Source of the DNA: Chloracidobacterium sp.
Lineage (GTDB): Bacteria; Acidobacteriota; Blastocatellia; Chloracidobacteriales; Chloracidobacteriaceae
DNA length: 64,000 nt
Assembly (NCBI GenBank): GCA_025057975.1
Contig: JANWUV010000007.1
Coordinates: 143,433-207,432 of the forward strand
Direction of reading: 5' to 3'
Below, in pieces: positions 1 to 8,730 of the stretch (its first letter is position 1; every line of letters starts with the position of its first letter). Position numbers and translations under genes: made by a program. The notes beneath the pieces were generated by a model. The model was given only the letters and a program-made list of their open reading frames with translations. It ran no database searches and was not told where the DNA came from.

Positions 1-1602
1 TTTGTCGCCAACGCCGCCAAGGTTCGTCAGTACGCCATCCGCGCTGCGTCGCAAGGCGCCGACCTGGTCGTCTTCCCCGAACTGACTCTGCCCGGCTATC
101 CGCCCCTTGATTTGCTTGACCGCCCCGCCTTTGTCGCGCGGAATCTAGCGGCGCTCGACGATCTGGCGCGGTTTTCAGCCACGATTGACGCGGCGTTGCT
201 GGTGGGCTTTGCGGCGGAAAATCCCGATGATTTCGGCAAACCGCTCTACAACGCGGTGGCTTTGCTGGAGGGCGGCGAGTTGCGGGCGATTCGCTACAAA
301 ACCCTGCTTCCGACCTACGATGTCTTTGACGAAGCGCGCCACTTCGAGCCGGCCGAACGTCGGGAGATTATGGCGTGGCGCGGTCATCGCCTCGGGGTGT
401 GCATTTGTGAGGATGCTTGGAACAGCCGGGAGTTCTGGGAGGCGCACCTATACGAACTTGATCCTGTGCGCGAGTTGGCCGAGCAGGGCGCACAGGTCAT
501 CATTAATGTCTCCGCGTCGCCTTTTCATCGCGGTAAATCCGCGCTTCGGCGGGCGATGCTGGCGCACCATGCTGCGGCGCTTCAGTTGCCGGTAGTTTTG
601 GTCAACCAGGTCGGCGGCAACGACAGCCTTGTCTTTGACGGCCGCAGCATGGTGCTTGACGCGCGCGGTGAGTTGGTGCTGGAAGCCAACGCTTTTGAGG
701 AAGACCTGCGGATTGTTGATTTAGCCAATCTGCCGTCCCCTATCACGCCCAAGAGTTCCGACGAAATCGGCGATATCCATGACGCGCTGGTGCTAGGCGT
801 TAGGGACTACTTGGCGAAATGCGGCTTCCGCCAAGCGGTAATCGGCTTGAGCGGTGGGATTGATTCGGCCGTGACGGCGGCCATCGCTGTGCGCGCGCTC
901 GGCCGTGAAAACGTCACGGGCGTCGCTATGCCCTCGAAATACTCCTCGCAACACAGCCTTGAGGACGCCGCCGAACTGGCGCGCAATCTCGGCATTGCCT
1001 TTCATGTCGTGCCAATTGAGCCAGCTGTCGAGGCGATGATGCGGATGTTGACGCCCGCCTTCGGCTTCGCGCCGCACGGCGTGACGGAAGAGAATATCCA
1101 GGCGCGGTTGCGCGGCTTGACGCTCATGGCGTTTTCGAACCAGCACGGCTGCATGGTGCTCACGACCGGCAACAAATCGGAGTTGGCGGTTGGCTACTGC
1201 ACGCTTTACGGCGATATGTGCGGCGGATTGGCAGTGATTTCCGATGTACCTAAAACGGATGTCTATCGGCTGGCGGCCTACATCAACCGGCATCAGACCA
1301 TCATCCCGACGCGCACCATCACGAAGCCGCCTTCGGCCGAGTTGCGTCCCAACCAAACCGATCAGGATTCATTACCGCCTTACGACCTGCTTGATGCAAT
1401 TCTGGAGCGATACATCGAACGCTATCAGAGCGTTCAGGAAATCATTGCGGACGGGTTCGAGCCGGCCGTCGTTGAGCAGGTCGTCAAAATGGTCAACCGC
1501 AATGAGTACAAGCGACAGCAGGCCGCGCCGGGCATTAAAGTGACGCCAAAAGCGTTTGGTCGCGGGCGGCGCGTGCCCATTGCCGCCGTGATCGAAGACT
1601 AA
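1..1602 (+). CDS. nadE: NAD+ synthase, glutamine-hydrolysing (5' end cut by window)
   Basis: Last step of NAD+ biosynthesis: ATP-dependent amidation of deamido-NAD+ with ammonia from glutamine. The frame is open from base 1, so the gene starts outside the window and only a short N-terminal piece is missing. The N-terminal CN-hydrolase (glutaminase) domain shows its Glu (VVFPELTLPGYPP), Lys (RYKTLLPTYDVFDE) and Cys (GVCICEDAW). The C-terminal synthetase domain has the ATP-binding P-loop SGGIDSAV near base 850 and the TTGNKSELAVGY motif. A TTG at 112 could be read as a start, but the family Glu lies upstream of it, so the gene must begin earlier. A second NAD-pathway enzyme is at 28.3 kb but is not linked in an operon. 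Confidence 0.96.
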   Translation, partial: FVANAAKVRQYAIRAASQGADLVVFPELTLPGYPPLDLLDRPAFVARNLAALDDLARFSATIDAALLVGFAAENPDDFGKPLYNAVALLEGGELRAIRYKTLLPTYDVFDEARHFEPAERREIMAWRGHRLGVCICEDAWNSREFWEAHLYELDPVRELAEQGAQVIINVSASPFHRGKSALRRAMLAHHAAALQLPVVLVNQVGGNDSLVFDGRSMVLDARGELVLEANAFEEDLRIVDLANLPSPITPKSSDEIGDIHDALVLGVRDYLAKCGFRQAVIGLSGGIDSAVTAAIAVRALGRENVTGVAMPSKYSSQHSLEDAAELARNLGIAFHVVPIEPAVEAMMRMLTPAFGFAPHGVTEENIQARLRGLTLMAFSNQHGCMVLTTGNKSELAVGYCTLYGDMCGGLAVISDVPKTDVYRLAAYINRHQTIIPTRTITKPPSAELRPNQTDQDSLPPYDLLDAILERYIERYQSVQEIIADGFEPAVVEQVVKMVNRNEYKRQQAAPGIKVTPKAFGRGRRVPIAAVIED

Positions 1603-1781
1603 GCGCGCAGCGGCGGCTTTGGCGTCACGGCGCGATGTTGGGCATAGCCGCGCTTTCAAGGCGTGGCTTCTGGGAAACTTCCGCTGAACCGATGCGCGCG
1701 GTTTCCAGCGCGGAACGCCACCGCATCCAAACCGTTGATGTGATTCAACCGGGGCATCGCTCTACTTACACGGAAACTGCT

Positions 1782-4700
1782 CTAGAGCGCCCCGTCCCAG
1801 TTGCCCACCAGCGGCAAGTCGCCCTCTGCGCCGTACACCAGCAGAAAGTCGGCCGTCCCCGGCAGGTTCGTGTTGCGTAGGAAAAACGTCTGGACGCGAT
1901 AGACGCCGACCGTATCCACGCCGTCGCCGTCGAAGTCGCCGACAACCGCCTGATCGTCAGGATTGCCGAAAGCAAACGCCAGATCGGCGAAGCCCCCACT
2001 GTTGTCGTTGCGGAGAAGGAATGTGTTACCACGGACGACACCGATGGTCGTCGTCCCATTGCCGTCCCAGTCGCCGACAATTGGCCGGTCGCCTGCTTCG
2101 CCGTAGGTTATGATGATGTCTGGGTTGCCGGGTGTATTGCTGTTGCGGAGAAAGAACGTTTGCTCGGCCGGGCGATAGACGCCAATGGTCGTCGTCCCAT
2201 TGCCGTCCCAGTCGCCGACCAACGGAATGTCTTCGGCTCCGCCGTAGGCTGCGGCCACGTCGGCGACCCCAGCGCTGTTGCTGTTGCGGAGGAAAAAAAC
2301 GCCGCGCCGGAAGACGCCGACAGTTGTTACGCCATCGCCGTCCCAGTCGCCCGCCAGCGGAACGTCGTCCTCTGCGCCAAAGGCGAATGCAAGGTCGGCG
2401 TCGCCGGAGGTGTTTGAGTTACGCAGGAAGAATTGACCTCGCCGGAAGACGCCCACCGTGTCGCCCTGTTCGCCGCGCGCGCCATATGCGCCAAGAACCT
2501 TGGACAACCCGCCGCCGCCGCGACCGCCCCAGACAATCATCCGACTGCGCGTTGTGTCCCAGATCGCCGTGTGTCCAGCGGTCAAATCCGGTGCGCCCTC
2601 TGTCTCAACCGGACGCCAGAAGTTGAACGTTGGATTGTAGCGTCCGCCAGTCGCGCCAGCGTCACCCCAGACAATCATCTCGCGTCCCGTCCACACCGCC
2701 GTATGCCCAGAACGCGCCGTCGGAACGCCGACCGCCGCCGTTGCAGCCCAAGTGTCGGTCGTCGGGTTGTAGAGCGCACCAGAGTTGAAAACGCGCGCCG
2801 CCGTGGTCGTTCCACCCCAGACGATCATTCGGTCGCCCGTCCAGACAGCTGTATGGTCAAAGCGGGCGTCGGGAGCACCGTCTGTTCCGCCGGAAGCCGT
2901 CGGGTCGGTGCGCGTCGCTGTCCAACTGTTCGTGGCCGGATTGTAGCGCCCGCCGGTGCGCAGTTCAGAAAGGCGGTTGCCGGCAAACGTGACGCCGCCC
3001 CAGACGATCATTTCTGTCCCCGTCCACACGGCCGTATGCCGCGCACGCGGCGCCGGACGCCCGTCGGCGGCTGTTGCAGTCCAAGTGTCCGCCACTGGGT
3101 TGTAGCGCCCGCCGTTGTCAAAGTAGGTGGTTTGATTGTTGGCGGGATTTGTAAAGCGCCCACCCCAGACAATCATTTCCGTCCCCGTCCACACGGCGGT
3201 GTGTTCCTCGCGGGCGCTAGGCGCATTCGTCAGGGAGGTCGGCGTCCATTGGTCGGTCAGCGGGTTGTAGCGACCGCCTGCATTTGTCTGCCCGCCCCAG
3301 ATAATCATTTCGCTACCCGTCCACACGGCTGTATGACCGACCGGCGGCAGGTTGTTCGCCGAACCGGGCGCATTTTGCGTCGCGGTTGGCGTCCACTGCG
3401 CCGTAGCGAGATTGTATCGGCCGCCGGTTAATGTCCGGACGCCGGCCGCCGCGCCGCCCCAGATGATCATTTCGACGCCGGTGTTGACCGCCGTATGTAA
3501 CTCGCGCCCTGACGGGACGGGCGTCGTCGCCGTCGGCAGCCAAGCGTTAGTTAGCGGGTCGTACCGCCCGCCAGTGTCGTCGCCGCCCTGTCCACCCCAG
3601 ACAATCATGTACTTTGTCGCGTTTTGGTTGGGCGCAGCGTAAGCGTCCGTCCAAACGGCTGTATGATTGTCACGTCCGGCCGGAGCCCCGACAGTCGTCA
3701 CCGGCGTCCACGTATTGGTCGCTGGATTGTACCGCCCCCCGTCGTTGAAGCGCCTTCCCTGCGCCGAGCCACCCCAGACGATCATTTCCGTCCCCGTCCA
3801 GACCGCCGTCTGGTCAACGCGCGGCGTCGGCGCGCCGACCGTGGCGATGGGCGTCCAGCTATTAGCGCTTGGGTTGTACCGCGCACCCGCGACGGTCGGC
3901 GTCGCTGTGCCTGCAACACTCCCCCAAACGATGAGTTCCGAGCCCGTCCAGACGGCGCTGGGCGTGAACAGACCTGGCGCGTTGGTCGTGCTCGTCGCCG
4001 TCCAGGTGTTGTTGCTGGGCGTGTAGATCCCTCCACTGTTGAGCCGGCCGCCATCGGCGTTGACCCCCCCGAAGACAATCATTGCCGCGCCGGTTGAGAC
4101 AGCGATGTGATCCGTCCGGGCCGCCGGCGCGCCAGCCGTCGCCGTAGCGCTCCAGGTGTTGGTTTCAGGGTTATAGACGCCGCCGGTGTTCGTCGGGAGC
4201 AGAACGTTGCCACCAGCAAAGTTGAGGTTGCCGCCCCAGACGACCATGCGCCCGGCCTGGGCCACCCAGACGGCGACATGGCCAAAGCGCGCCGCTGGCG
4301 CACCGTCGTTCGCCGTCGAGGAACTGGGGTCGGTGCGTGTCGCCACCCATTTATCTTCCACCGGGTCATAGAGCGCGCCGGAGTTGACCGGCGCGCCGCT
4401 GACGCCGCCCCAGATGATCATGCGCGTACCGGTCCACACAGCCGTATGGTTGACGCGCGGAGCCGGAGCGCCGTCGGTCGCGCCAGGGGCGCTAGGCGCA
4501 ACGCGCGTCGGCGTCCATGTGTCGGTAATAGGGTTATAACGCCCGCCGGTGTTGAGCGGCCCGCCGCCGCTGAACGTTCCGCGAAAGCCGCCCCAGACAA
4601 TCATCTCCACACCCGTCCAGACAGCCGTGTGACGAAAACGCGGCGCAGGAACGGCGTCCACTGGGTCTAGGACCCACCGATTGTCAGTGCCGGCGACGGC

Positions 4701-5699
4701 TTCGGGCGCAGCGTTATCCATAACAACAGGCGGAAATGATCCCGCCATTGTTGGGACAACGGGACTGTAGCCCGCCTTCACCTGCGCCCACCACGTATCA
4801 AAATCCATCTTGCGCCACTCGGCCGTGCCAATCCGCAGCCGCCCCTCTTCAACCGTGTAAAGGCGTTGGACGAAAAACCGTTCGTCGTCTTCGCACAGCG
4901 CCGTCGTTGCGCCGGGCGCCAGTTTATCCGCCGGCATGTTGAAGCGTTCCGCAAGCCGGTTGAGTTCCGCGTCCCAGTCGGCGGCGGCAATAAGCAGACG
5001 GTCGGAACGTCGCCGGTCGGCTGGCGCGTCGCCCGTATCCCGGATCAGTTCGATTTCGCTGTAGAGCGCGCCGAAGTTAGGCGTCTGTTCAAGCGCTGGC
5101 GTGTTTTCAAGCGCACGTCGAGCCTGAGCCTCGGTCTGGGCGTGAAAGCGTCGGTCGCGGGCGTAGTCGGCATGAATCCGCTGTTTGATAAGGGCCGGGC
5201 GGGCCAGGCATTCGGCGACAGCAATCGGGTCATTGTCGAGCGCGGCAAACAGTTCGCGCAAAACCTCCGGCTGCTTAGATTGCCGCACCATCCGGGTCAC
5301 TTCGGCGTGAAGTTCGGCCGCCGTCGGCGCGTGCCGCCACAGCAGCTCAAGCGCATGCTGTTGGCGCAGCTCGTCTTCAACCAATGCTCGTAGCCGCGCT
5401 AGCGGCAGAACACTCTCCAAGGCAGGTTTTGGCGTTGCTGCTTCCCAGCGCCGCCGCTTCCAGTAAACCTTTTCAATCGCCTGCCGGTAACGCACGCGCT
5501 CGTCAAGCGTAAGCGTCCGCCACTGAGCGACGCCTGGCAGCGCGACAACCAGTGTGTGGCTTCCACCGGACCGCTGAAGGGGAGAAACCATAGCCGACGA
5601 TGCTGCGGACGGTTCGGCCGCCGGCGTCGCCAATGGCGACACGGAAGCCATGCACAACATCACAGCGAAGCAGACGTTGACAAAAGAGAAGGACGACAT
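1782..5699 (-). CDS. secreted Kelch-repeat protein with C-terminal FG-GAP/VCBS-like repeats
   Basis: Large exported protein of about 1305 residues; function unknown, probably cell-surface. I chose the ATG at 5699 because a typical signal peptide follows (MSSFSFVNVCFAVMLC, hydrophobic core, then TPAAEPSA); an upstream in-frame start would add 17 unlikely residues. About 300 N-terminal residues are helical and charged with no family I recognise. Then come 14 Kelch motifs of the form HTAVWTGxEMIVWGG followed by GGRYNPxTDTWTPT, enough for two or more beta-propellers. The last 225 residues are five 45-residue repeats of the type VGVFRxGxFFLRNSN...GDWDGDG, which resemble calcium-binding FG-GAP/VCBS units. 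It is transcribed divergently from the pqqD-like operon. The same C-terminal module recurs in the protein at 20731-22893. Confidence 0.88.
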   Translation of the reverse strand: MSSFSFVNVCFAVMLCMASVSPLATPAAEPSAASSAMVSPLQRSGGSHTLVVALPGVAQWRTLTLDERVRYRQAIEKVYWKRRRWEAATPKPALESVLPLARLRALVEDELRQQHALELLWRHAPTAAELHAEVTRMVRQSKQPEVLRELFAALDNDPIAVAECLARPALIKQRIHADYARDRRFHAQTEAQARRALENTPALEQTPNFGALYSEIELIRDTGDAPADRRRSDRLLIAAADWDAELNRLAERFNMPADKLAPGATTALCEDDERFFVQRLYTVEEGRLRIGTAEWRKMDFDTWWAQVKAGYSPVVPTMAGSFPPVVMDNAAPEAVAGTDNRWVLDPVDAVPAPRFRHTAVWTGVEMIVWGGFRGTFSGGGPLNTGGRYNPITDTWTPTRVAPSAPGATDGAPAPRVNHTAVWTGTRMIIWGGVSGAPVNSGALYDPVEDKWVATRTDPSSSTANDGAPAARFGHVAVWVAQAGRMVVWGGNLNFAGGNVLLPTNTGGVYNPETNTWSATATAGAPAARTDHIAVSTGAAMIVFGGVNADGGRLNSGGIYTPSNNTWTATSTTNAPGLFTPSAVWTGSELIVWGSVAGTATPTVAGARYNPSANSWTPIATVGAPTPRVDQTAVWTGTEMIVWGGSAQGRRFNDGGRYNPATNTWTPVTTVGAPAGRDNHTAVWTDAYAAPNQNATKYMIVWGGQGGDDTGGRYDPLTNAWLPTATTPVPSGRELHTAVNTGVEMIIWGGAAAGVRTLTGGRYNLATAQWTPTATQNAPGSANNLPPVGHTAVWTGSEMIIWGGQTNAGGRYNPLTDQWTPTSLTNAPSAREEHTAVWTGTEMIVWGGRFTNPANNQTTYFDNGGRYNPVADTWTATAADGRPAPRARHTAVWTGTEMIVWGGVTFAGNRLSELRTGGRYNPATNSWTATRTDPTASGGTDGAPDARFDHTAVWTGDRMIVWGGTTTAARVFNSGALYNPTTDTWAATAAVGVPTARSGHTAVWTGREMIVWGDAGATGGRYNPTFNFWRPVETEGAPDLTAGHTAIWDTTRSRMIVWGGRGGGGLSKVLGAYGARGEQGDTVGVFRRGQFFLRNSNTSGDADLAFAFGAEDDVPLAGDWDGDGVTTVGVFRRGVFFLRNSNSAGVADVAAAYGGAEDIPLVGDWDGNGTTTIGVYRPAEQTFFLRNSNTPGNPDIIITYGEAGDRPIVGDWDGNGTTTIGVVRGNTFLLRNDNSGGFADLAFAFGNPDDQAVVGDFDGDGVDTVGVYRVQTFFLRNTNLPGTADFLLVYGAEGDLPLVGNWDGAL
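1785..2459 (-). repeat. five 45-residue FFLRN/GDWDGDG repeats (coding)
   Basis: Five tandem coding repeats close the Kelch protein. Each unit reads roughly [VI]GV[FY]R-x-FFLRN[ST]N-x3-G-x-[AP]D-x5-[YF]G-x2-[DG]D-x-P-x-[VA]GDWDG[DN]G-x-[TD]T. The last unit is cut after GNWDG, exactly as in the protein at 20.7 kb, which suggests that the truncated end is the normal boundary of the module. The acidic DxDGDG loops look like calcium sites. Confidence 0.85.
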
Positions 5700-5998
5700 C
5701 AAAGGCGTGACTTCGCACAAGCTTTTGGGGTCTTCAACACTCTGCTCCAAGCCTACCGCAGAGCGCGGAACAGGCGCGCATTCTTATCCCGACGCCACTG
5801 GAAGGCCAAGTGGAAGGCCTCCGTGCACCTTCTTTAGACAAGGCACAGGACGCCCGCCGAGCCGGTTTAGTGAGGAAGGGCGCTAAAATTTTCCGCCGAG
5901 TTACCAGAAAAAAACACGAATTTTGCAACATTCCTACTATACCATACAGGCATAAATGCCAGACCTCGTGATTACTAACTCTTTGAACTCTGTGAACT
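5700..5998. other. divergent intergenic region between the Kelch gene and the pqqD-like operon
   Basis: About 300 bases with no gene I can support. The half next to the pqqD-like gene is clearly AT-richer than its surroundings (5880-5995) and should hold the operon promoter; a TACTAT at 5935-5940 could be a -10 box, but I see no convincing -35 partner. The half next to the Kelch gene is the leader for the minus-strand transcript. Confidence 0.4.
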
Positions 5999-6298
5999 GT
6001 GAACAAAATCATTGAAAAACTGCCTTGTGTGGTACGCCGCATCGCCGGCGAAACCTTGGTGATCCCTATTCGCGGACAAGCCGCCGACCTCGACGCCATT
6101 TACGTTCTCAATGACACGGCCGCCTTCCTCTGGGCGCAGCTTGACCACAATGACAGTCCGGCGGCGCTAGCAGCTGCGCTCTGCCAAGCGTTTGATGTGT
6201 CGCTTGCACAGTCCATCCGGGATGTCACCGATTTCCTCAGCGACCTTGGCAAAGCCGGCCTGATTCGCGCCAAAGACGCCGCTGAACAAGCTGCGTAA
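5999..6298 (+). CDS. PqqD-like peptide-recognition protein (RRE)
   Basis: A 99-residue protein of the PqqD family, the winged-helix RiPP recognition element that holds a precursor's leader peptide for a modifying enzyme. The sequence has the family layout: an N-terminal beta segment (VVRRIAGETLVIPIRGQ), the signature YVLNDTAAFLWAQLD, a helical stretch with ALCQAFDVS, and the closing DVTDFLSDLGKAGLIR. It starts with GTG at 5999; no ATG gives a full domain. The radical SAM gene follows after 9 bases, so the two are surely co-translated. Together with the precursor at 7637 this marks the first gene of a RiPP-type operon. Confidence 0.88.
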   Translation: MNKIIEKLPCVVRRIAGETLVIPIRGQAADLDAIYVLNDTAAFLWAQLDHNDSPAALAAALCQAFDVSLAQSIRDVTDFLSDLGKAGLIRAKDAAEQAA

Positions 6299-6307
6299 GG
6301 GCTTGAG

Positions 6308-7570
6308 ATGGGGGGCGTTATGGTGGAGCGTGTGTCCTACGCGGAGTTCAGTCGCCGACTGCACCATCGGCTATTGCAGGAACGGATTCCGCTTGAGGCG
6401 ACATTTGAGGTGAGCCGGCGGTGTCCCCTGGCCTGCCGCCACTGCTACAACAACCTGCCGATGAACAACCATGCGGCGCGGCGGCGGGAATTATCGCTGG
6501 ATGAGTACCGGCGGATTTTCGACGAGATCGCTGAAGCCGGTACGCTCTGGGTGCTGTTTACCGGCGGCGAAATCTTTGCCCGCGCCGATTTTCTTGAGAT
6601 TTACACCGAGGCCAAAAAGCGCGGGTTTCTCATCACGCTCTTCACCAACGGGACGCTTGTGACGCCGCGCATCGCAGATTACTTGGCCGAGTGGCGTCCG
6701 TTTGCGATTGAGATCACGTTGTACGGCCACACCCGTGAGACCTATGAACGCCTGACGCGCGTTCCCGGCTCCTACGACCGGTGTCACCGGGGGATTCAGT
6801 TGCTTCTGGAGCGTCAACTGCCCCTCAAGCTCAAAACGGTTGGGACGACCATCACCAAGGACGAAATCTTCGCCATGCGCGACTGGGCGGAGAGCCTGGG
6901 TGTGCCGTTCAAGTTTGACAGCATGCTCAATCCGCGCATTGACTGCTCGCAGTCACCGTTGGAAGTGCGCCTAACGCCGGAGGAGGTCGTTGAGCTGGAC
7001 CTCCGCGATCCGCGTCGTTTGCCGGCATGGCGGGAGTTGAACGACCGCTACCAAACGGCGGTCATGGCTCCTTACGTGACGAATACCGTCTATGACTGCG
7101 GCGGCGGCGTCGGATCGTTTGCGGTCAACCCGTACGGCGAGATGTCCATCTGCGTGCTGTCGCAGGTGGACACCTACGATTTACGGCGGGGCAGCTTTCG
7201 GGACGGCTGGGAGCATTTCCTGCGCCACGTGCGCCTGCAACAGCGAACGCGCCCGGTCAAGTGCCAAACCTGCGAGATTCGTCCGATGTGCGGAAGCTGC
7301 GCCGCCGTCAACGAGCTGGAAAACGGCGACAAGGAAGCGCCGATTGATTTCGCCTGTCGCGTCAATCATTTGCGTGCCTACCTGCTTGGCATTCCACTCA
7401 AGCCCAACCCGCTGTGCGAATACCGCCCCGGCAGTGGACGTTACGATGACATCCAAGCTTCAGTCGCAGCCCTGCGCTCACGCGCCCGCGAATTGGGCGT
7501 CGCTCTGCCCTCTCGTCCGCGCCGCAGTCTGCCCGTTATGCCGGCGGCGGCGCTTCCGGCAGCCGGGTGA
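6308..7570 (+). CDS. radical SAM/SPASM peptide-modifying enzyme
   Basis: A 420-residue radical SAM protein. The [4Fe-4S]-SAM motif CPLACRHC lies at residues 39-46 (Cys39, Cys43, Cys46), preceded by ATFEVSRR as is usual in PqqE/AlbA-type maturases. FTGGEIFARADF carries the GGE SAM-binding motif. The C-terminal SPASM domain has a row of cysteines for auxiliary clusters (YDCGGG, MSICVLS, CQTCEIRPMCGSC, DFACRVNH). Enzymes with this layout make carbon-sulfur or carbon-carbon bonds in ribosomal peptides; the likely substrate is the product of the next gene. ATG at 6308 has an AAGGG before it; Met5 is an alternative. The last 50 residues are a basic, Pro/Ala-rich tail of unknown role. Confidence 0.92.
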   Translation: MGGVMVERVSYAEFSRRLHHRLLQERIPLEATFEVSRRCPLACRHCYNNLPMNNHAARRRELSLDEYRRIFDEIAEAGTLWVLFTGGEIFARADFLEIYTEAKKRGFLITLFTNGTLVTPRIADYLAEWRPFAIEITLYGHTRETYERLTRVPGSYDRCHRGIQLLLERQLPLKLKTVGTTITKDEIFAMRDWAESLGVPFKFDSMLNPRIDCSQSPLEVRLTPEEVVELDLRDPRRLPAWRELNDRYQTAVMAPYVTNTVYDCGGGVGSFAVNPYGEMSICVLSQVDTYDLRRGSFRDGWEHFLRHVRLQQRTRPVKCQTCEIRPMCGSCAAVNELENGDKEAPIDFACRVNHLRAYLLGIPLKPNPLCEYRPGSGRYDDIQASVAALRSRARELGVALPSRPRRSLPVMPAAALPAAG

Positions 7571-7636
7571 AGGTTTTTTGCTGGCAACCAAAAAATTTGC
7601 ACTGACGCATAGAAAGCCACCGAGGTGTCAATATCC

Positions 7637-7831
7637 ATGGAGAACCAAGACAAACCAGCGATTCCCACCCCAAGCGATGCGCAGGGGCGACGTCCCTACA
7701 CGAAACCTGCCATTGTGCGTGTTGAACTGCGCGCTGAAGAAGCCGTTCTTGGCGCATGCAAGACGATGACCACGGCTGGGCCGGCCAGCCCGCAGTGTGG
7801 GGCGCTGGGTTGCAGCGCAATTGCCTCATAA
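7637..7831 (+). CDS. putative RiPP precursor peptide, 64 residues, three Cys, C-terminal Ser
   Basis: Small peptide between the radical SAM gene and the HPr-kinase-like gene. ATG at 7637 has a good ribosome site (GAGGTG at 7622-7627). The N-terminal part is polar and leader-like and contains PYTKPAIVRVEL, a match to the YxxPxL-type leader motif that PqqD-fold recognition proteins bind in lasso-peptide systems. It is followed by EEAVLGACK, then a small-residue, Gly/Ala/Ser/Thr-rich C-terminal part with two more cysteines (PQCGALGCS) and a terminal Ser. No known domain. Its position, composition and motif make a modified peptide the best reading; the modification and cleavage site are not visible in the sequence alone. 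Confidence 0.75.
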   Translation: MENQDKPAIPTPSDAQGRRPYTKPAIVRVELRAEEAVLGACKTMTTAGPASPQCGALGCSAIAS

Positions 7832-7842
7832 GCCAAGACGCC

Positions 7843-8730
7843 ATGACAGAAGAAACACTCTCCATCGGCGACTTGACCATCGCCGTTCGGCGGGAAGCCA
7901 CCGACTTGCCTTCGGCGACGGACGGCCCGCTGGCACTGTTTACAACGCCGACGCGACCCACAACGCCGACGGCGACTGTTTCGGTGGTGTGGTGGGATGA
8001 TCGCCGGTCGCCGGTGAGACGTACGGAACAACTCTTCGCGTCGGGCGGAACGTGGACGCTCTACCGCAGCGCCGACGGCGGCTACGTCTATGACATCAGT
8101 TCGCCGGTTTTTGGGGCACAGCCGTATCGTACAGCGTGGTTCGACGCCAGTTACCAAACCGGTTGGATCGCCTACCGACCGGACGCCGTTGTGCGTCGCG
8201 CCATGCGCGCCGCGCTCGAATATCCGTTGGACGAGTTACTCGTGACGAATCTGCTGGCGCGCGGGCGTGGGGCCGAACTCCACGCCTGCGCCGTCAGGGA
8301 TGTGGACGGGCGCGGCTTTTTGTTCGTCGGCCAATCGGGCGACGGCAAGACGACGACGGCCCGCCTGTGGGCGGCGGCCGGCGCGACGATTCTGAGCGAC
8401 GACCGCGTGATTGTCCGCCGGATTCATGGTCAGTGGCGCATGTTCGGCACGCCGTGGCATGGCGAAGCCGACTACGCCTGCCCTGATTCGGCGGTGATCA
8501 CCGGCGTTTTTGTTCTGCGCCGGGGACGCGAAAACGTCATCGAGCCTGTTTCAAGCGGGCTGCTCTCTGCGTTGCTGTTCGCGCGCGCCTTCCCGCCTTT
8601 TTACGATCCCGAAGCAATGGATTTTACGGCGGGGTTTCTGGCGGAACTGGCGACATCCGTCCCCGGTGGTTGGTTGGCGTTTACGCCGACTATGGAAGTT
8701 GTGGACTTTATTCGCAGGTGGACGCCATGA
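7843..8730 (+). CDS. HPr kinase/phosphorylase-like P-loop protein
   Basis: A 295-residue protein with a P-loop of the HprK type, FVGQSGDGKTTTARLW, followed by the SDDRVIVRR strand; it lacks the N-terminal domain and HPr-binding features of true HprK. Such stand-alone HprK-like proteins are common in RiPP loci; the lasso-peptide member PadeK phosphorylates the C-terminal Ser of its precursor. ATG at 7843 is chosen because earlier in-frame starts lie inside the precursor gene. It starts 11 bases after the precursor stop and its TGA overlaps the ATG of the next gene (ATGA at 8727). Role here inferred: modification or ATP-dependent processing of the precursor. Confidence 0.8.
   Translation: MTEETLSIGDLTIAVRREATDLPSATDGPLALFTTPTRPTTPTATVSVVWWDDRRSPVRRTEQLFASGGTWTLYRSADGGYVYDISSPVFGAQPYRTAWFDASYQTGWIAYRPDAVVRRAMRAALEYPLDELLVTNLLARGRGAELHACAVRDVDGRGFLFVGQSGDGKTTTARLWAAAGATILSDDRVIVRRIHGQWRMFGTPWHGEADYACPDSAVITGVFVLRRGRENVIEPVSSGLLSALLFARAFPPFYDPEAMDFTAGFLAELATSVPGGWLAFTPTMEVVDFIRRWTP

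Noticed and set aside
2433..3431. 332-codon plus-strand frame opposite the Kelch gene
   Set aside because: Reflects the regular Kelch codon pattern read antisense; no independent start or motif.
7092..7769. 225-codon plus-strand frame overlapping the radical SAM gene and the precursor
   Set aside because: Different frame with random composition; the SPASM cysteines and the precursor motif are in the annotated frames.
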